From NCBI GenBank assembly GCA_903863015.1, contig CAIPAI010000032.1, forward strand, positions 1 through 64,000: a DNA stretch of 64,000 nt, written 5' to 3'. A program made the position numbers and the translations under genes. Positions 28,174 through 37,076 of this stretch are shown here, piece by piece. Position 1 is the first letter of the stretch. Each line of letters begins with the position of its first letter. The stretch is from an uncultured Actinomycetes bacterium. Lineage in GTDB: Bacteria; Actinomycetota; Actinomycetes; Nanopelagicales; Nanopelagicaceae. The notes below the pieces were generated by a model. It made no database searches. It worked only from the letters and a program-made list of their open reading frames with translations, and had not been told where the DNA came from.

Positions 28174-29072
28174 AGCGCTCCGGGTTTGTTGCGATAGTTG
28201 GAAGACCCAACACTGGGAAGTCCACCCTTACTAATGCACTTGTGGGCACCAAGGTGGCGATTACCTCATCCAAGCCACAGACTACGCGTCACACGATTCG
28301 CGGCATTGTAAATACTGAAGATTCACAAATTATTCTCGTTGATACCCCGGGCATACATCGTCCGCGCACACTCTTGGGCGAGCGCCTCAATGAACTCGTG
28401 CGCGCTGCATACGCCGACGTTGAAGTTATTGCCATGTGTTTACCAGCGAACGAAGAGTGCGGCACGGGAGATCAATTTATTTGTCATGAACTCTCCGCTG
28501 CCTATAAAACCAAACGCATTGCTTTGCTGACAAAGATCGACACCATTCCTAAGGCGGAGCTGCCAGGCAAGCTTATTGAAGTTGCGGAATTGGCGAAGAA
28601 GTCAGGGTTCGAATGGGACGAAATTGTTCCCGTATCGGCGCTCACCGGTGAGCAATTAGCAGTAGTTATTGACGTGCTCTCGGGCGCCTTGCCTGAAGGT
28701 GGGATGCTCTACCTCGACGGTGAAGTCACCGACGAACCACAAGACATTATGGTGGCTGAGTTAATTCGTGAGGCGGCCCTTGAGGGCGTCCGTGATGAAT
28801 TGCCACACTCCATCGCTGTCATGGTGGAGGAGATCGTTCCAAGAACGTCCGGAAAGAAGATCACCGACGTCCGCGCCTTCATTTATGTAGAGCGTCCGAG
28901 TCAGAAGTCGATCGTGATTGGCACGGGCGGGGCTCGCCTTAAAGACGTAGGCACTCGAGCTCGCCATGCGATCGAGGCATATTTAGGAACACCGATTTTC
29001 CTTGACTTACACGTCAAGGTTGCTAAAGAGTGGCAGAGCGATCCTAAGGCGCTTAACCGATTGGGTTGGTGA
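28170..29072 (+). CDS. era: GTPase Era
   Basis: Era binds the 3' end of 16S rRNA and checks small-subunit maturation. The 300-aa protein has G1 GRPNTGKST near residues 11-19, G2/switch region TTRHTIRGI, G3 DTPGIH near 56-61, G4 TKID near 122-125 and a complete C-terminal KH domain (GTGGARLKDVGTRARHAIEAY). A GTG start overlaps the upstream stop, and its own stop overlaps the glnE ATG by one base. With ybeY and rsmE nearby, the operon concentrates 16S maturation functions. Confidence 0.97.
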   Translation: MKRSGFVAIVGRPNTGKSTLTNALVGTKVAITSSKPQTTRHTIRGIVNTEDSQIILVDTPGIHRPRTLLGERLNELVRAAYADVEVIAMCLPANEECGTGDQFICHELSAAYKTKRIALLTKIDTIPKAELPGKLIEVAELAKKSGFEWDEIVPVSALTGEQLAVVIDVLSGALPEGGMLYLDGEVTDEPQDIMVAELIREAALEGVRDELPHSIAVMVEEIVPRTSGKKITDVRAFIYVERPSQKSIVIGTGGARLKDVGTRARHAIEAYLGTPIFLDLHVKVAKEWQSDPKALNRLGW

Positions 29073-31960
29073 TGGAGAAGAGGCGAGCCACCGAGCGGGG
29101 ATTCTTTGCGCGCTCCGGTTTTCTAGATACCACCCAGGCCGAAATTTTGATGGGCCTCTTGCCTTCGCGAGAAGTCTTTGCCGATGCCCTTTCACATGCT
29201 GCAGATCCGGACCAGGCGCTCGCACTCCTTGTGCGTTTGATCGAGGCCGATCAGGCGGTGGCACAGACTTTGTTAGTTGATGCTTTGCTGACAGATCGCA
29301 TCGTTGCGCTTCTCGGGGCCAGCGCCTCTTTGGGAGAGCATCTCATTCGCTTCCCCGGAGACATCACCCTGCTGCTGGGTGAAGATCTAGCTTCAGCGCC
29401 CCAACTCTTCCTCCCGGCGTCAACGTGGTTGGAGAGTGCTAATGCGTTACGCGTAAATTACCGGCGCGCACTTCTTCAAATAGCGGCAGCTGATCTCACA
29501 GGTACTCGCGGTTTTGAAGCGACCTCGCTGGCGCTCTCAGATTTGGCGGATCGAGCTCTTGAGGCCGCATTACTCATTGCGCGCCAAGAGACCGGAATTT
29601 CGGATACTGAACTAGCGATCATTGCGATGGGTAAGTGTGGGGCGCGGGAGCTGAATTACATTTCAGATGTCGATGTCATCTTCGTTGCCGACGATGTTGA
29701 TGGCGAGCAATTGCGCAATGCCACCAAACTGGCCACTCAGGTGATGCGTGCCTGCCACGAAACCACGAGCGAAGGTTCGCTCTGGGAAGTTGACGCAGGA
29801 TTACGTCCCGAAGGAAAAGATGGTCCGCTCGTGCGAACCATTGAAAGTCACACGGCTTACTACGAGCGCTGGGCGCAACCTTGGGAATTTCAGGCGCTGT
29901 TAAAGGCACGTACCGCTGCTGGTAGCAAGGAGGTCGGTGCTCGATTTATTGCCATGGCCTCTATCGGTACGTGGAGTGTGGCAGAGAAGCCCACCTTTGT
30001 TGATGACGTCCGAAAGATGCGCAAACGTGTAGAAGAGCATATTCCGAGTAAGGATGCAGATCGACATCTCAAACTAGGTGTAGGCGGCTTGCGTGATGTG
30101 GAGTTTGCAGTTCAACTTTTGCAACTAGTTCACGGCAAGGCCGACGAAGATCTTCGCGTGCAGAGCACCATGTCGGCGCTGCGTGCACTGAGTGCTGCTG
30201 GTTATGTAGGGCGCGAGGACGGCGCTGCGTTACTTGAAGCCTATGGCTGGATGCGAACGCTCGAACATCGCATTCAACTCAACCAACTCAAGCGTAGTCA
30301 TCTCATTCCAGAAGCTGAGGGGGACCTCAGGCGGATCGCTCGGTCGATGGCGTACGAGTCGAGTGCTGAGCTCCTCCAGCAGTGGCGCGAACGACGATCA
30401 CTGGTCCGCAGTATTCATGAGAAGCTCTTCTTTAGGCCGCTTCTCTCGGCAGTGGCGCGGTTAGCGGCAGATGAACAACGCCTCACCCCAGAAGCTGCAC
30501 AAGCGCGACTCTTAGCTCTCGGTTATAGAGATCCAGTAGGAGCCCTAGCGCATATTCAAGCGCTCACATCAGGAGTATCTCGCCGCGCTGCCATTCAACG
30601 TCAATTGCTTCCGGCGATGTTGGAGTGGTTCACCCAGGGTCCCGATCCAGATGCCGGGCTCTTTGCCTTTAGACAAGTTTCGGATGCGCTCGGTGATACG
30701 CCTTGGTATTTGCGGATGTTGCGCGATAGTGGAGCCACCGCCCAACGACTTGCGCTGGTGCTCTCCTCGTCGCGTTATGCATCTGAACTCATCTTGCGGG
30801 CGCCAGAGGCGACCGCCATGCTAGATGACGATGGCGATCTAGCGCCCCGCGGTGTGGAGCAATTAACTCTTGAATCACTCAAAGTCGTTCGTCGCCAAGA
30901 CGAAAGTGATAAGGCCATTGAATCCGTCCGTGCGGTACGGCGGCGCGAACTCTTTCGTACTGCAGTAGCCGACTTGCTTGGCACGCTCTCGGTTGCCGAA
31001 GTGGGTGACGCGCTCAGTGATGTTGCGGGCGCCACTTTAGAAGCAGCGTGCGACGCTGCGAGCCGCGCATACATCAGGGAACACGGACCGCTCACCATAA
31101 AGTTCTCTGTTATCGCGCTTGGTCGTCTCGGTGGAAACGAGATGAGTTACCAGAGTGATGCAGATGTGCTCTTCGTGCATGAGTACCTTCCAGGAACCGA
31201 TGAGAAGGTGGGGACCGATACGGCGCATTGGATCGCGGGGGAGATGCGACGGCTCACCTCGCTTCCGAATCCTGAGCCACCGTTGATTATTGATCCCGAT
31301 CTGCGTCCCGACGGAAAACAAGGTCCGTTGGTTCGGTCTCTCTCGGCTTATGCGCACTATTACGCAGAGCAGGCCCTGCTGTGGGAGCGACAAGCGCTGC
31401 TCCGCGCCCGGCCCATTGCTGGCGACAAAGAACTCGGAGAACGTTTCACAGCGCTCATCGATTTTTATAGATATCCCGTCTCGGGTATCGGAATGAATGA
31501 CTTTCGCGAGATGCGTCGCCTGAAGGCTCGTGTGGAATCCGAACGCTTGCCGAGAGGTGCAGATAAGTCGCTCCATCTCAAGCTAGGTCCTGGCGGCTTA
31601 TCCGATGTCGAATGGATGGCTCAGTACTTGCAATTAAAATATGCAGGAAAGCATCCACGGCTACGTATCACCGGGACTCTCGAAGTACTCAATCGTGCGG
31701 TGGCGGCAAATTTACTGGCGATTGCCGATGCAGCGACGCTCTCCGATGCGTGGTTACTGGCAACTCGTATCCGTAATGCAGTCATGTTGGTAACTGCTAG
31801 ACACTCTGATGAAGTGCCGAAAGCTGCCGAAAGTGCACGCGCGGTCTCGCAGGTGCTTGGTTTTGCTTCAGGCGAAGCGCTCATGGAAGAGTGGCGCCGG
31901 CAGAGTCGGCGAGCACGCGCAGTCTTTGAGCGGCTCTTTTATGAGGATGGCAATGAGTAA
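29072..31960 (+). CDS. glnE: Bifunctional glutamine synthetase adenylyltransferase / adenylyl-removing enzyme
   Basis: GlnE adenylylates and de-adenylylates glutamine synthetase in response to nitrogen status. The 962-aa length is normal. Two nucleotidyltransferase domains are visible: the N-terminal one with MGKCGARELNYISDVDVIFV (about 190-209) and the C-terminal one with LGRLGGNEMSYQSDADVLFV (about 686-705). Each is followed by a helical domain with an LKLGVGGLRDVEF or LKLGPGGLSDVEW motif. ATG overlaps the era stop; TTG and GTG codons directly upstream are alternatives. Direct era-glnE adjacency is less usual than the earlier order. The glnE end overlaps the transporter start by 8 bp. Confidence 0.95.
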   Translation: MEKRRATERGFFARSGFLDTTQAEILMGLLPSREVFADALSHAADPDQALALLVRLIEADQAVAQTLLVDALLTDRIVALLGASASLGEHLIRFPGDITLLLGEDLASAPQLFLPASTWLESANALRVNYRRALLQIAAADLTGTRGFEATSLALSDLADRALEAALLIARQETGISDTELAIIAMGKCGARELNYISDVDVIFVADDVDGEQLRNATKLATQVMRACHETTSEGSLWEVDAGLRPEGKDGPLVRTIESHTAYYERWAQPWEFQALLKARTAAGSKEVGARFIAMASIGTWSVAEKPTFVDDVRKMRKRVEEHIPSKDADRHLKLGVGGLRDVEFAVQLLQLVHGKADEDLRVQSTMSALRALSAAGYVGREDGAALLEAYGWMRTLEHRIQLNQLKRSHLIPEAEGDLRRIARSMAYESSAELLQQWRERRSLVRSIHEKLFFRPLLSAVARLAADEQRLTPEAAQARLLALGYRDPVGALAHIQALTSGVSRRAAIQRQLLPAMLEWFTQGPDPDAGLFAFRQVSDALGDTPWYLRMLRDSGATAQRLALVLSSSRYASELILRAPEATAMLDDDGDLAPRGVEQLTLESLKVVRRQDESDKAIESVRAVRRRELFRTAVADLLGTLSVAEVGDALSDVAGATLEAACDAASRAYIREHGPLTIKFSVIALGRLGGNEMSYQSDADVLFVHEYLPGTDEKVGTDTAHWIAGEMRRLTSLPNPEPPLIIDPDLRPDGKQGPLVRSLSAYAHYYAEQALLWERQALLRARPIAGDKELGERFTALIDFYRYPVSGIGMNDFREMRRLKARVESERLPRGADKSLHLKLGPGGLSDVEWMAQYLQLKYAGKHPRLRITGTLEVLNRAVAANLLAIADAATLSDAWLLATRIRNAVMLVTARHSDEVPKAAESARAVSQVLGFASGEALMEEWRRQSRRARAVFERLFYEDGNE

Positions 31961-33209
31961 CGATTCGAGCATGTACCAGGGGAGTGTCGATCGGCCCGTA
32001 CTTAAGGCCATCGTCGCGAATGTTCGCGATTTCCCCCGCGCACTCTCCTGGAGTGCGCTGCTTTCGGGACTTTTGATTGTTCTCATCTCGTGTACCGGCC
32101 CGGTGGCGATGTTGGTGCAAGCAGCGCACGCTGGTCATCTCACCGATACGCAAACTGCTACCTGGCTCTGGTCGTGCTGGATTGGGTCGGGACTCTTTGG
32201 TCTTTATCTTTCGCTGAGATTGCGGATGCCGATGATCGGCGCCTGGTCCACACCATCAATCGCACTCTTACTCACGGGTCTTGCTGAACATTCATTAAAA
32301 GATGCCGTAGGCGCTTACTTCATTGCAGCAGTGGTCATCATCTTGATCGGCGTCACTGGTATCTTCAAGAAGATTTTGATGCTCGCGCCGCCACCCGTCA
32401 TTATGGCGATGCTTGCGGGTGTGCTCTTTGAATTTGGCGTCGGAGTTTTTAAAGTGCTTCCGGATCAACCTGGAATCGTTATCGCAATGGTGGCCGGATA
32501 CTTCGTCGCCCGTAGATTTGGTTGGCGAGCTCCGGTCATTGCAAGTGTTATCGCAGGTCTTGCGGTAGCTTTTGCACTTCGCGAAGTGCACTCGCCTCAT
32601 CTGCATGTGGCACTTGCGAAACCTGAGTGGGTCAATCCCACTTTCTCGGTCAGTGCGCTCATCACGCTTGCGATCCCACTTATTCTTCTCACGCTTACTT
32701 CGCAGTACGCCCCTGGTATGGCCGTTATGACCTCTTACGGATACGAGGCGCCCATCAATCGTTCGCTGGTCACCGGTGGCTTGATTTCACTTGCCGGCGC
32801 TGGATTTGTGGGAAGTGGGGTGAACTCTGCAGCTATCACCGCAGCTATCGGTGCGGGCGACCATGCAGAGCCAGATAAGACGCGTCGATATACCGCCGGT
32901 GTAGTCTGCGGCATTGCTTACGTCATTGTCGGACTGCTCGGTTCCACGCTCCTCGGTCTCTTCGGTGCCCTCCCGGCGCCGCTACTCGCAGCCCTTGCTG
33001 GTCTAGGTATTTTGCCGGCCATCGGCAATAGCGCACACGAGGCGATGGCAAACCCGGAGTATCGCGAAGCTGCGCTCATTACTCTGCTCGTCACCGTCTC
33101 CGGGATCCATCCCCTCCAACTCGGTTCACCCTTCTGGGGGCTGCTTGCGGGCATCGCCACGCACCAAGTGGTGGCATTTGGACGGCGCCGAGGTGATCAG
33201 GTAAGGTAG
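31953..33209 (+). CDS. benE: BenE-family benzoate/H+ symporter-like transporter
   Basis: The product of about 418 residues has 11 or 12 hydrophobic segments. The early SALLSGLLIVLISCTGPVAML stretch, the APPPVIMAMLAGVLF stretch and GSGVNSAAITAAIGAGDHAEPD near residue 280 match BenE-type benzoate transporters of the nucleobase/ascorbate transporter fold. It would import benzoate or a related aromatic acid. I chose the ATG preceded by GAGGATGG, which overlaps the glnE end. It is the first gene of the accessory catabolic region. Its stop codon lies inside a perfect inverted repeat. Confidence 0.82.
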   Translation: MSNDSSMYQGSVDRPVLKAIVANVRDFPRALSWSALLSGLLIVLISCTGPVAMLVQAAHAGHLTDTQTATWLWSCWIGSGLFGLYLSLRLRMPMIGAWSTPSIALLLTGLAEHSLKDAVGAYFIAAVVIILIGVTGIFKKILMLAPPPVIMAMLAGVLFEFGVGVFKVLPDQPGIVIAMVAGYFVARRFGWRAPVIASVIAGLAVAFALREVHSPHLHVALAKPEWVNPTFSVSALITLAIPLILLTLTSQYAPGMAVMTSYGYEAPINRSLVTGGLISLAGAGFVGSGVNSAAITAAIGAGDHAEPDKTRRYTAGVVCGIAYVIVGLLGSTLLGLFGALPAPLLAALAGLGILPAIGNSAHEAMANPEYREAALITLLVTVSGIHPLQLGSPFWGLLAGIATHQVVAFGRRRGDQVR

Positions 33210-33225
33210 TTGAAGATTCAACTAC
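33206..33225. promoter_or_regulatory. Perfect 20-bp inverted repeat, candidate MarR-type operator
   Basis: GTAGTTGAA-GA-TTCAACTAC is a perfect 9-bp inverted repeat with a 2-bp centre. It covers the benE stop codon and ends 13 bp before the dioxygenase start, with AGGAGG between. Size and symmetry fit a dimeric winged-helix repressor such as MarR. The absence of a T-run argues against a terminator. Which regulator binds is unknown. Confidence 0.6.
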
Positions 33226-33238
33226 TTCAGGAGGAAGC

Positions 33239-34024
33239 ATGAGAGCGGCGGCGATCTACCTCAGCCATGGCGCTCCGCCGCTCGTCGATGATCCGTACTG
33301 GCCCACCCAATTGCGCACGTGGACCGATCACATGGATGCGCGCTCCGGAAAGCCTTCAGCCATTTTGGTAGTGAGTGCGCATTGGGAATCGGCGCCGTTG
33401 ACCATTGGAGCGATCGAACAGGGTGTGCCGCTCTTTTATGACTTCTACGGTTTCCCGCAGAAGTATTACCAAGTGCAATACAAGTCGCCGGGCGCTGCTG
33501 CACTCGCTGCAGAAGTAAGTGCCCTCATGCCCGACCATGAGGAGATCGCCCATCAACCCGATCGGGGTTTGGACCACGGCGCTTATGTTCCCTTAACGGT
33601 GATGTATCCGAATGCAGACGTTCCGGTATTACAAATTTCCATGCCCACTCTGGATCCTGCCAAACTCTTTGAACTCGGTCGCAGGCTTGCACCTCTGCGC
33701 GATCAAGGTGTGATGATCATGGCTTCTGGCTTTACCACTCATGGTCTTCCGTATATCGACTTTTCAAATCCACACAGCAAGGCACCAACGTGGTCGGTGG
33801 AATTTGATGCCTGGATGACCGAGGCGCTTTCGCGTGGAGATATAGACACGTTAATGGATTTCAAACATCGAGCGCCAGGAATGCCTTATGCGCATCCAAC
33901 GACTGAACACTTCGCACCACTCTTTGTTGCACTCGGCGCATCGATTGAGCCCACCGCAAATCCCAGCACTCAAGTTGATGGATATTGGTATGGCCTCTCG
34001 AAGCGATCTTTACAACTCGCTTAA
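33239..34024 (+). CDS. DODA/LigB-type extradiol ring-cleavage dioxygenase
   Basis: The 261-aa protein belongs to the class III extradiol dioxygenase superfamily, 4,5-DOPA dioxygenase branch (YgiD-like). Probable metal ligands are His in YLSHGAPPLVDD (residue 10), VVSAHWESAPL (around 47) and the DHGAYVPL motif (around 115), with a C-terminal His in PYAHPTTEHFAPLFVALGA. It should open a catecholic ring with O2. An excellent AGGAGG site precedes the ATG, and a 20-bp inverted repeat upstream suggests dedicated regulation. It is separate from the HpaD dioxygenase at 45.4 kb; the substrate is unknown. Confidence 0.85.
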   Translation: MRAAAIYLSHGAPPLVDDPYWPTQLRTWTDHMDARSGKPSAILVVSAHWESAPLTIGAIEQGVPLFYDFYGFPQKYYQVQYKSPGAAALAAEVSALMPDHEEIAHQPDRGLDHGAYVPLTVMYPNADVPVLQISMPTLDPAKLFELGRRLAPLRDQGVMIMASGFTTHGLPYIDFSNPHSKAPTWSVEFDAWMTEALSRGDIDTLMDFKHRAPGMPYAHPTTEHFAPLFVALGASIEPTANPSTQVDGYWYGLSKRSLQLA

Positions 34025-34031
34025 CTCTTGC

Positions 34032-35459
34032 TCATGACCGTAGGGCTTTAGTTAATTCCACAATCACTGCCAACGTTTCATGGACGTCTGCTTCGGTGGT
34101 GCGGAAATTCGTAAAGCACGGACGTAGCCATACCTCTCCGTCGATGACGGCTTGGCTGAGATAGACGCGGCCATCAGATTGAATTGCGTCGCAGAGGGCA
34201 GTGTTGAAAGCATTCAGGTCTGCCACTTCCTCTGGTACTGCTCTTAGCGGCACGATTGAAAGAGCGGGACGGAAAGGCATTACGGCGAATCCAGGAGTTG
34301 CTGTCGCGAGGTCGTGTAGCAATTGTGCCTGTTGTAGATTTTGTGAAATAGCAGACCTAAATTCATCAGCGCCATGAACCATGAACGCTAACCAGAGTTT
34401 CAGGGCGCGCAGTGGCCTGGAGTACTCCAATGTGTAATCGACAGCATTCAGTAAGGCTCCATCGTGCGGGATATACGCCTCTTCGTGGCTAAATACCGAG
34501 ACCAACGAGTTTCGATCACGCACCATGACAGCGCTGCATGCCTTTGGAACATACATCCACTTGTGCGCATCAATGCTGATCGAGTCGGCTCGTGCAAGGC
34601 CGGAGAAAGCTGATGCTCGCTCTTGGGTGGCTGCGGCTGGCAGTCCATAGGCACCGTCAATATGAAGCCAGATTCCGAACTCTTCGCACACATCGGCAAT
34701 TGCATCGATGGGATCGACGGCTCCGATGAGGGTAGTGCCACCCGTTGCAACTACTGCGATGGGCGTCAATCCCTCGGAAATATCTGAAGTAATCATCTCG
34801 CGGAGCGCAGCAGGCGCGAGGCGTCGCTCGCTATCGATCGGGACGCTGCGCACATTGCGCGATCCAATTCCCAGTAGTTCTATTCCGCGCCTCACTGAGT
34901 AATGCGCATCTGCAGAACAGTAAACGACAGGTTTGGCGTTTCCCAGTCCGTTGAACCGACTTCCAGGGATGGCCCTCTCGCGGGCGGCCACTAGTGCGGT
35001 GATATTGCTGATGGTGCCACCGCTGGTAAATGCCCCACCCCCAGAGGGGAAGCCGAGAAACTCGCCGAGCCATTGCAATGTTTGATGATCCATGAGGCTT
35101 GCTGCTCTGGCATCAAGAGCTAAGTTGACGTCGTAAGAGTGGGCAAGCAGATCGGCAAGCGCGCCAATTTCCAATCCACTTGAACCAATGTAGGCCAAGT
35201 AGCGCGGGCGTGATTGCGCAAGTGAAGTATCAAGCACTTCGGCAGCCAGATCTAGCCCCGCCATAGCGCTCATGCCTGATTTGGGAAGCGGTTCGTGCAA
35301 GCGCGTAATCAGTGACTCGCTAGGTACGTGTTCTTCCTCGCGTGCGTGGTCAAAGTCTTTCCAAGCGCGCAAGACGATTTGAGCGGCATGATGGAGAGCT
35401 GCTTCCCGATCTGCTCCGAGGGTAAGTGGATTGCCACGTTTTGACTCGGAGTTACTCAC
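34032..35459 (-). CDS. PLP-dependent group II amino-acid decarboxylase (aromatic-L-amino-acid-decarboxylase-like)
   Basis: This 475-aa enzyme should decarboxylate an amino acid to its amine with pyridoxal phosphate. Lys300 in SIDAHKWMYVPK is the Schiff-base lysine; the substrate-side HIDGAYG with the PLP-contacting Asp and ATGGTTLIGAVDP just before it are conserved, as is FTSGGTISNITAL near residues 140-152. Resemblance is to aromatic amino acid, histidine and tyrosine decarboxylases; the exact substrate cannot be read. It is downstream of an APC permease in a two-gene operon (6-bp gap), a layout common for decarboxylase/transporter pairs. Confidence 0.85.
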   Translation of the reverse strand: MSNSESKRGNPLTLGADREAALHHAAQIVLRAWKDFDHAREEEHVPSESLITRLHEPLPKSGMSAMAGLDLAAEVLDTSLAQSRPRYLAYIGSSGLEIGALADLLAHSYDVNLALDARAASLMDHQTLQWLGEFLGFPSGGGAFTSGGTISNITALVAARERAIPGSRFNGLGNAKPVVYCSADAHYSVRRGIELLGIGSRNVRSVPIDSERRLAPAALREMITSDISEGLTPIAVVATGGTTLIGAVDPIDAIADVCEEFGIWLHIDGAYGLPAAATQERASAFSGLARADSISIDAHKWMYVPKACSAVMVRDRNSLVSVFSHEEAYIPHDGALLNAVDYTLEYSRPLRALKLWLAFMVHGADEFRSAISQNLQQAQLLHDLATATPGFAVMPFRPALSIVPLRAVPEEVADLNAFNTALCDAIQSDGRVYLSQAVIDGEVWLRPCFTNFRTTEADVHETLAVIVELTKALRS

Positions 35460-35465
35460 AAGGAG

Positions 35466-36965
35466 TTAGTTAACCAGATCCTTGAGCATCTCTTCATTTT
35501 CGTTTCGGCGAATAGTTGAAACAACGACGCCTACGACAAAAATAACGAAGGGCAGGAGGATGAGGAACCATCCCAGAGGACTGAGCCCCCAAGATTGCGT
35601 CGTTGGGTCTACGCCCTTAGCTACGGTGCCAGCGAGTAAGCCAAAGCGTGACATGAGGAGGTACTCCCCGAGACCCAAGCCAATGATGGCGAGAATAGGA
35701 GCGATGAGAGTGTTCCACGGACGAGTATCTTCCTTGGTTTTCTGGAAGTAACGAATCACCGCGAGGGAAACCAATATCTCGACTAAGACCATGGCTACTA
35801 CAGAGAGACCGCTAAACCAGTAGAAGAGATTAAGGACTGGATCGAGACCGCGAACCGCAAAAATGATCACGACAAGTGCGCCTACGGCTGCCGTTGAGTA
35901 GGTGGCATTGCTTGGAGCGCCTTGCTTATTTACCTTGGCGAGTGCTGAAGGCAGAACTCCGGCGCGACCCATGGAGAAGAAGTAACGTGCGATGGAGTTG
36001 TGGAATGCCAGGAGTCCAGCGAAGAGACTTGAGATAACTAACCAACTCATTAAAGTAGCGAGCCACGATCCCACATATTGATCCGCCATCGTGAAGAGTA
36101 CGTTGGCTGGATTCACCAATGGCACATCTCCGACGCTGGAGTATTCAACGACTTTATCCACTACCTTGCTCGCGCCCATGCCATTGACCATTGCGAGAGT
36201 GGTTATGACAAAGAGCCCAGTAATCAAAAGGATGGAGATATAAGTGGCGCGTGGTACGACGCGCTTGGGATCTTTTGATTCCTCACCATAAATTGCAGAA
36301 GCTTCAAATCCGATGAAGGAGGCGAAAGCGAAGGAGAGCGCGATACCGGCAGTGCCATTGAGGCCACCGGCAAAAATGTTGGATGGGTTAAATGAAGCAC
36401 CCAGATTAAAATTCTCAGGCCCACCTTGTACCAAGATTGCAATTGCTAGAACAAAAAGTGAGAGAACTTCGGCGATCATGAAAACACCGAGCACCTTCGC
36501 TCCTACGTCGACTGCGCGGAGTGAAAGAAGAGTAACGACGGCCCAAGCGATGAGTGTCCATGCCCACCAAGGCATATCAAGGCCGAGAGATTCTTTCATC
36601 TGCCCTGCAGCGACAGCGCCAAAGAATCCGAAGATGGCAACTTGCACCGCGATATATGCGAGCAGGGAGACGAATGCGGCACCCACACCAGCTCGAGTGC
36701 CGAGTCCGCGACCAACGTAGGCAAAGAATGCGCCCGTGTTCGTAACGCGATGGCTCATGGCCGCGTATCCCACGCTGAAAAGTAGAAGAGCGAGGCCGAC
36801 CGCGAGGTAGGCACCAGGAACGGCAGCTCCATCACCGAGCACCACAGCTACGGGAACTGCGCCAGTCATGCCGACCAGTGGAGAGGCGGCAGCAACGACG
36901 AAGAAGACCACGCCCCAGACGCCAAGTCGATTCTTCTTTAAAGTTTCTCCCTGAGTTTGTGACAT
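35466..36965 (-). CDS. APC-superfamily amino acid/amine permease
   Basis: The 499-aa protein has about 12 hydrophobic segments. The N-terminal GVWGVVFFVVAAASPLVGMTG stretch and the GFEASAIYGEESKDPKRVVPRA motif after helix 6 are typical of amino acid-polyamine-organocation permeases. I prefer the ATG preceded by AAGGAGA over the GTG one codon upstream. Being immediately upstream of the decarboxylase, it probably imports the amino acid or exchanges it for the amine; glutamine-synthetase-like and amidotransferase genes nearby suggest amine handling. Confidence 0.88.
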   Translation of the reverse strand: MSQTQGETLKKNRLGVWGVVFFVVAAASPLVGMTGAVPVAVVLGDGAAVPGAYLAVGLALLLFSVGYAAMSHRVTNTGAFFAYVGRGLGTRAGVGAAFVSLLAYIAVQVAIFGFFGAVAAGQMKESLGLDMPWWAWTLIAWAVVTLLSLRAVDVGAKVLGVFMIAEVLSLFVLAIAILVQGGPENFNLGASFNPSNIFAGGLNGTAGIALSFAFASFIGFEASAIYGEESKDPKRVVPRATYISILLITGLFVITTLAMVNGMGASKVVDKVVEYSSVGDVPLVNPANVLFTMADQYVGSWLATLMSWLVISSLFAGLLAFHNSIARYFFSMGRAGVLPSALAKVNKQGAPSNATYSTAAVGALVVIIFAVRGLDPVLNLFYWFSGLSVVAMVLVEILVSLAVIRYFQKTKEDTRPWNTLIAPILAIIGLGLGEYLLMSRFGLLAGTVAKGVDPTTQSWGLSPLGWFLILLPFVIFVVGVVVSTIRRNENEEMLKDLVN

Positions 36966-37063
36966 CACTTCTCCTTGCGTGGGAACGTATGGATACGAAC
37001 GATGCGGTAAGCATCTCTCAGGGAATTGGCCGGGTCAAGCAAATAAGTAACTTTTTTCTCAGG

Positions 37064-37069
37064 TATTGT
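37064..37069 (+). promoter_or_regulatory. Predicted -10 element upstream of the acetoacetate-decarboxylase-like gene
   Basis: TATTGT ends 7 nt before the ATG at 37077, so the transcript would be leaderless or nearly so. No Shine-Dalgarno fits this start. A -35 box is not clear. Confidence 0.35.
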
Positions 37070-37076
37070 GAAGGCT

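Noticed and set aside
8278-32153. Numerous long open frames on the opposite strand of leuS, comEC, lepA, glnE and other genes
   Set aside because: They lie fully inside strongly conserved genes, have no recognisable domains and reflect codon bias of the coding strand.
36986-36997. CGTAT-GG-ATACG inverted repeat upstream of the APC permease
   Set aside because: A 5-bp half-site is too short to call an operator without other evidence.
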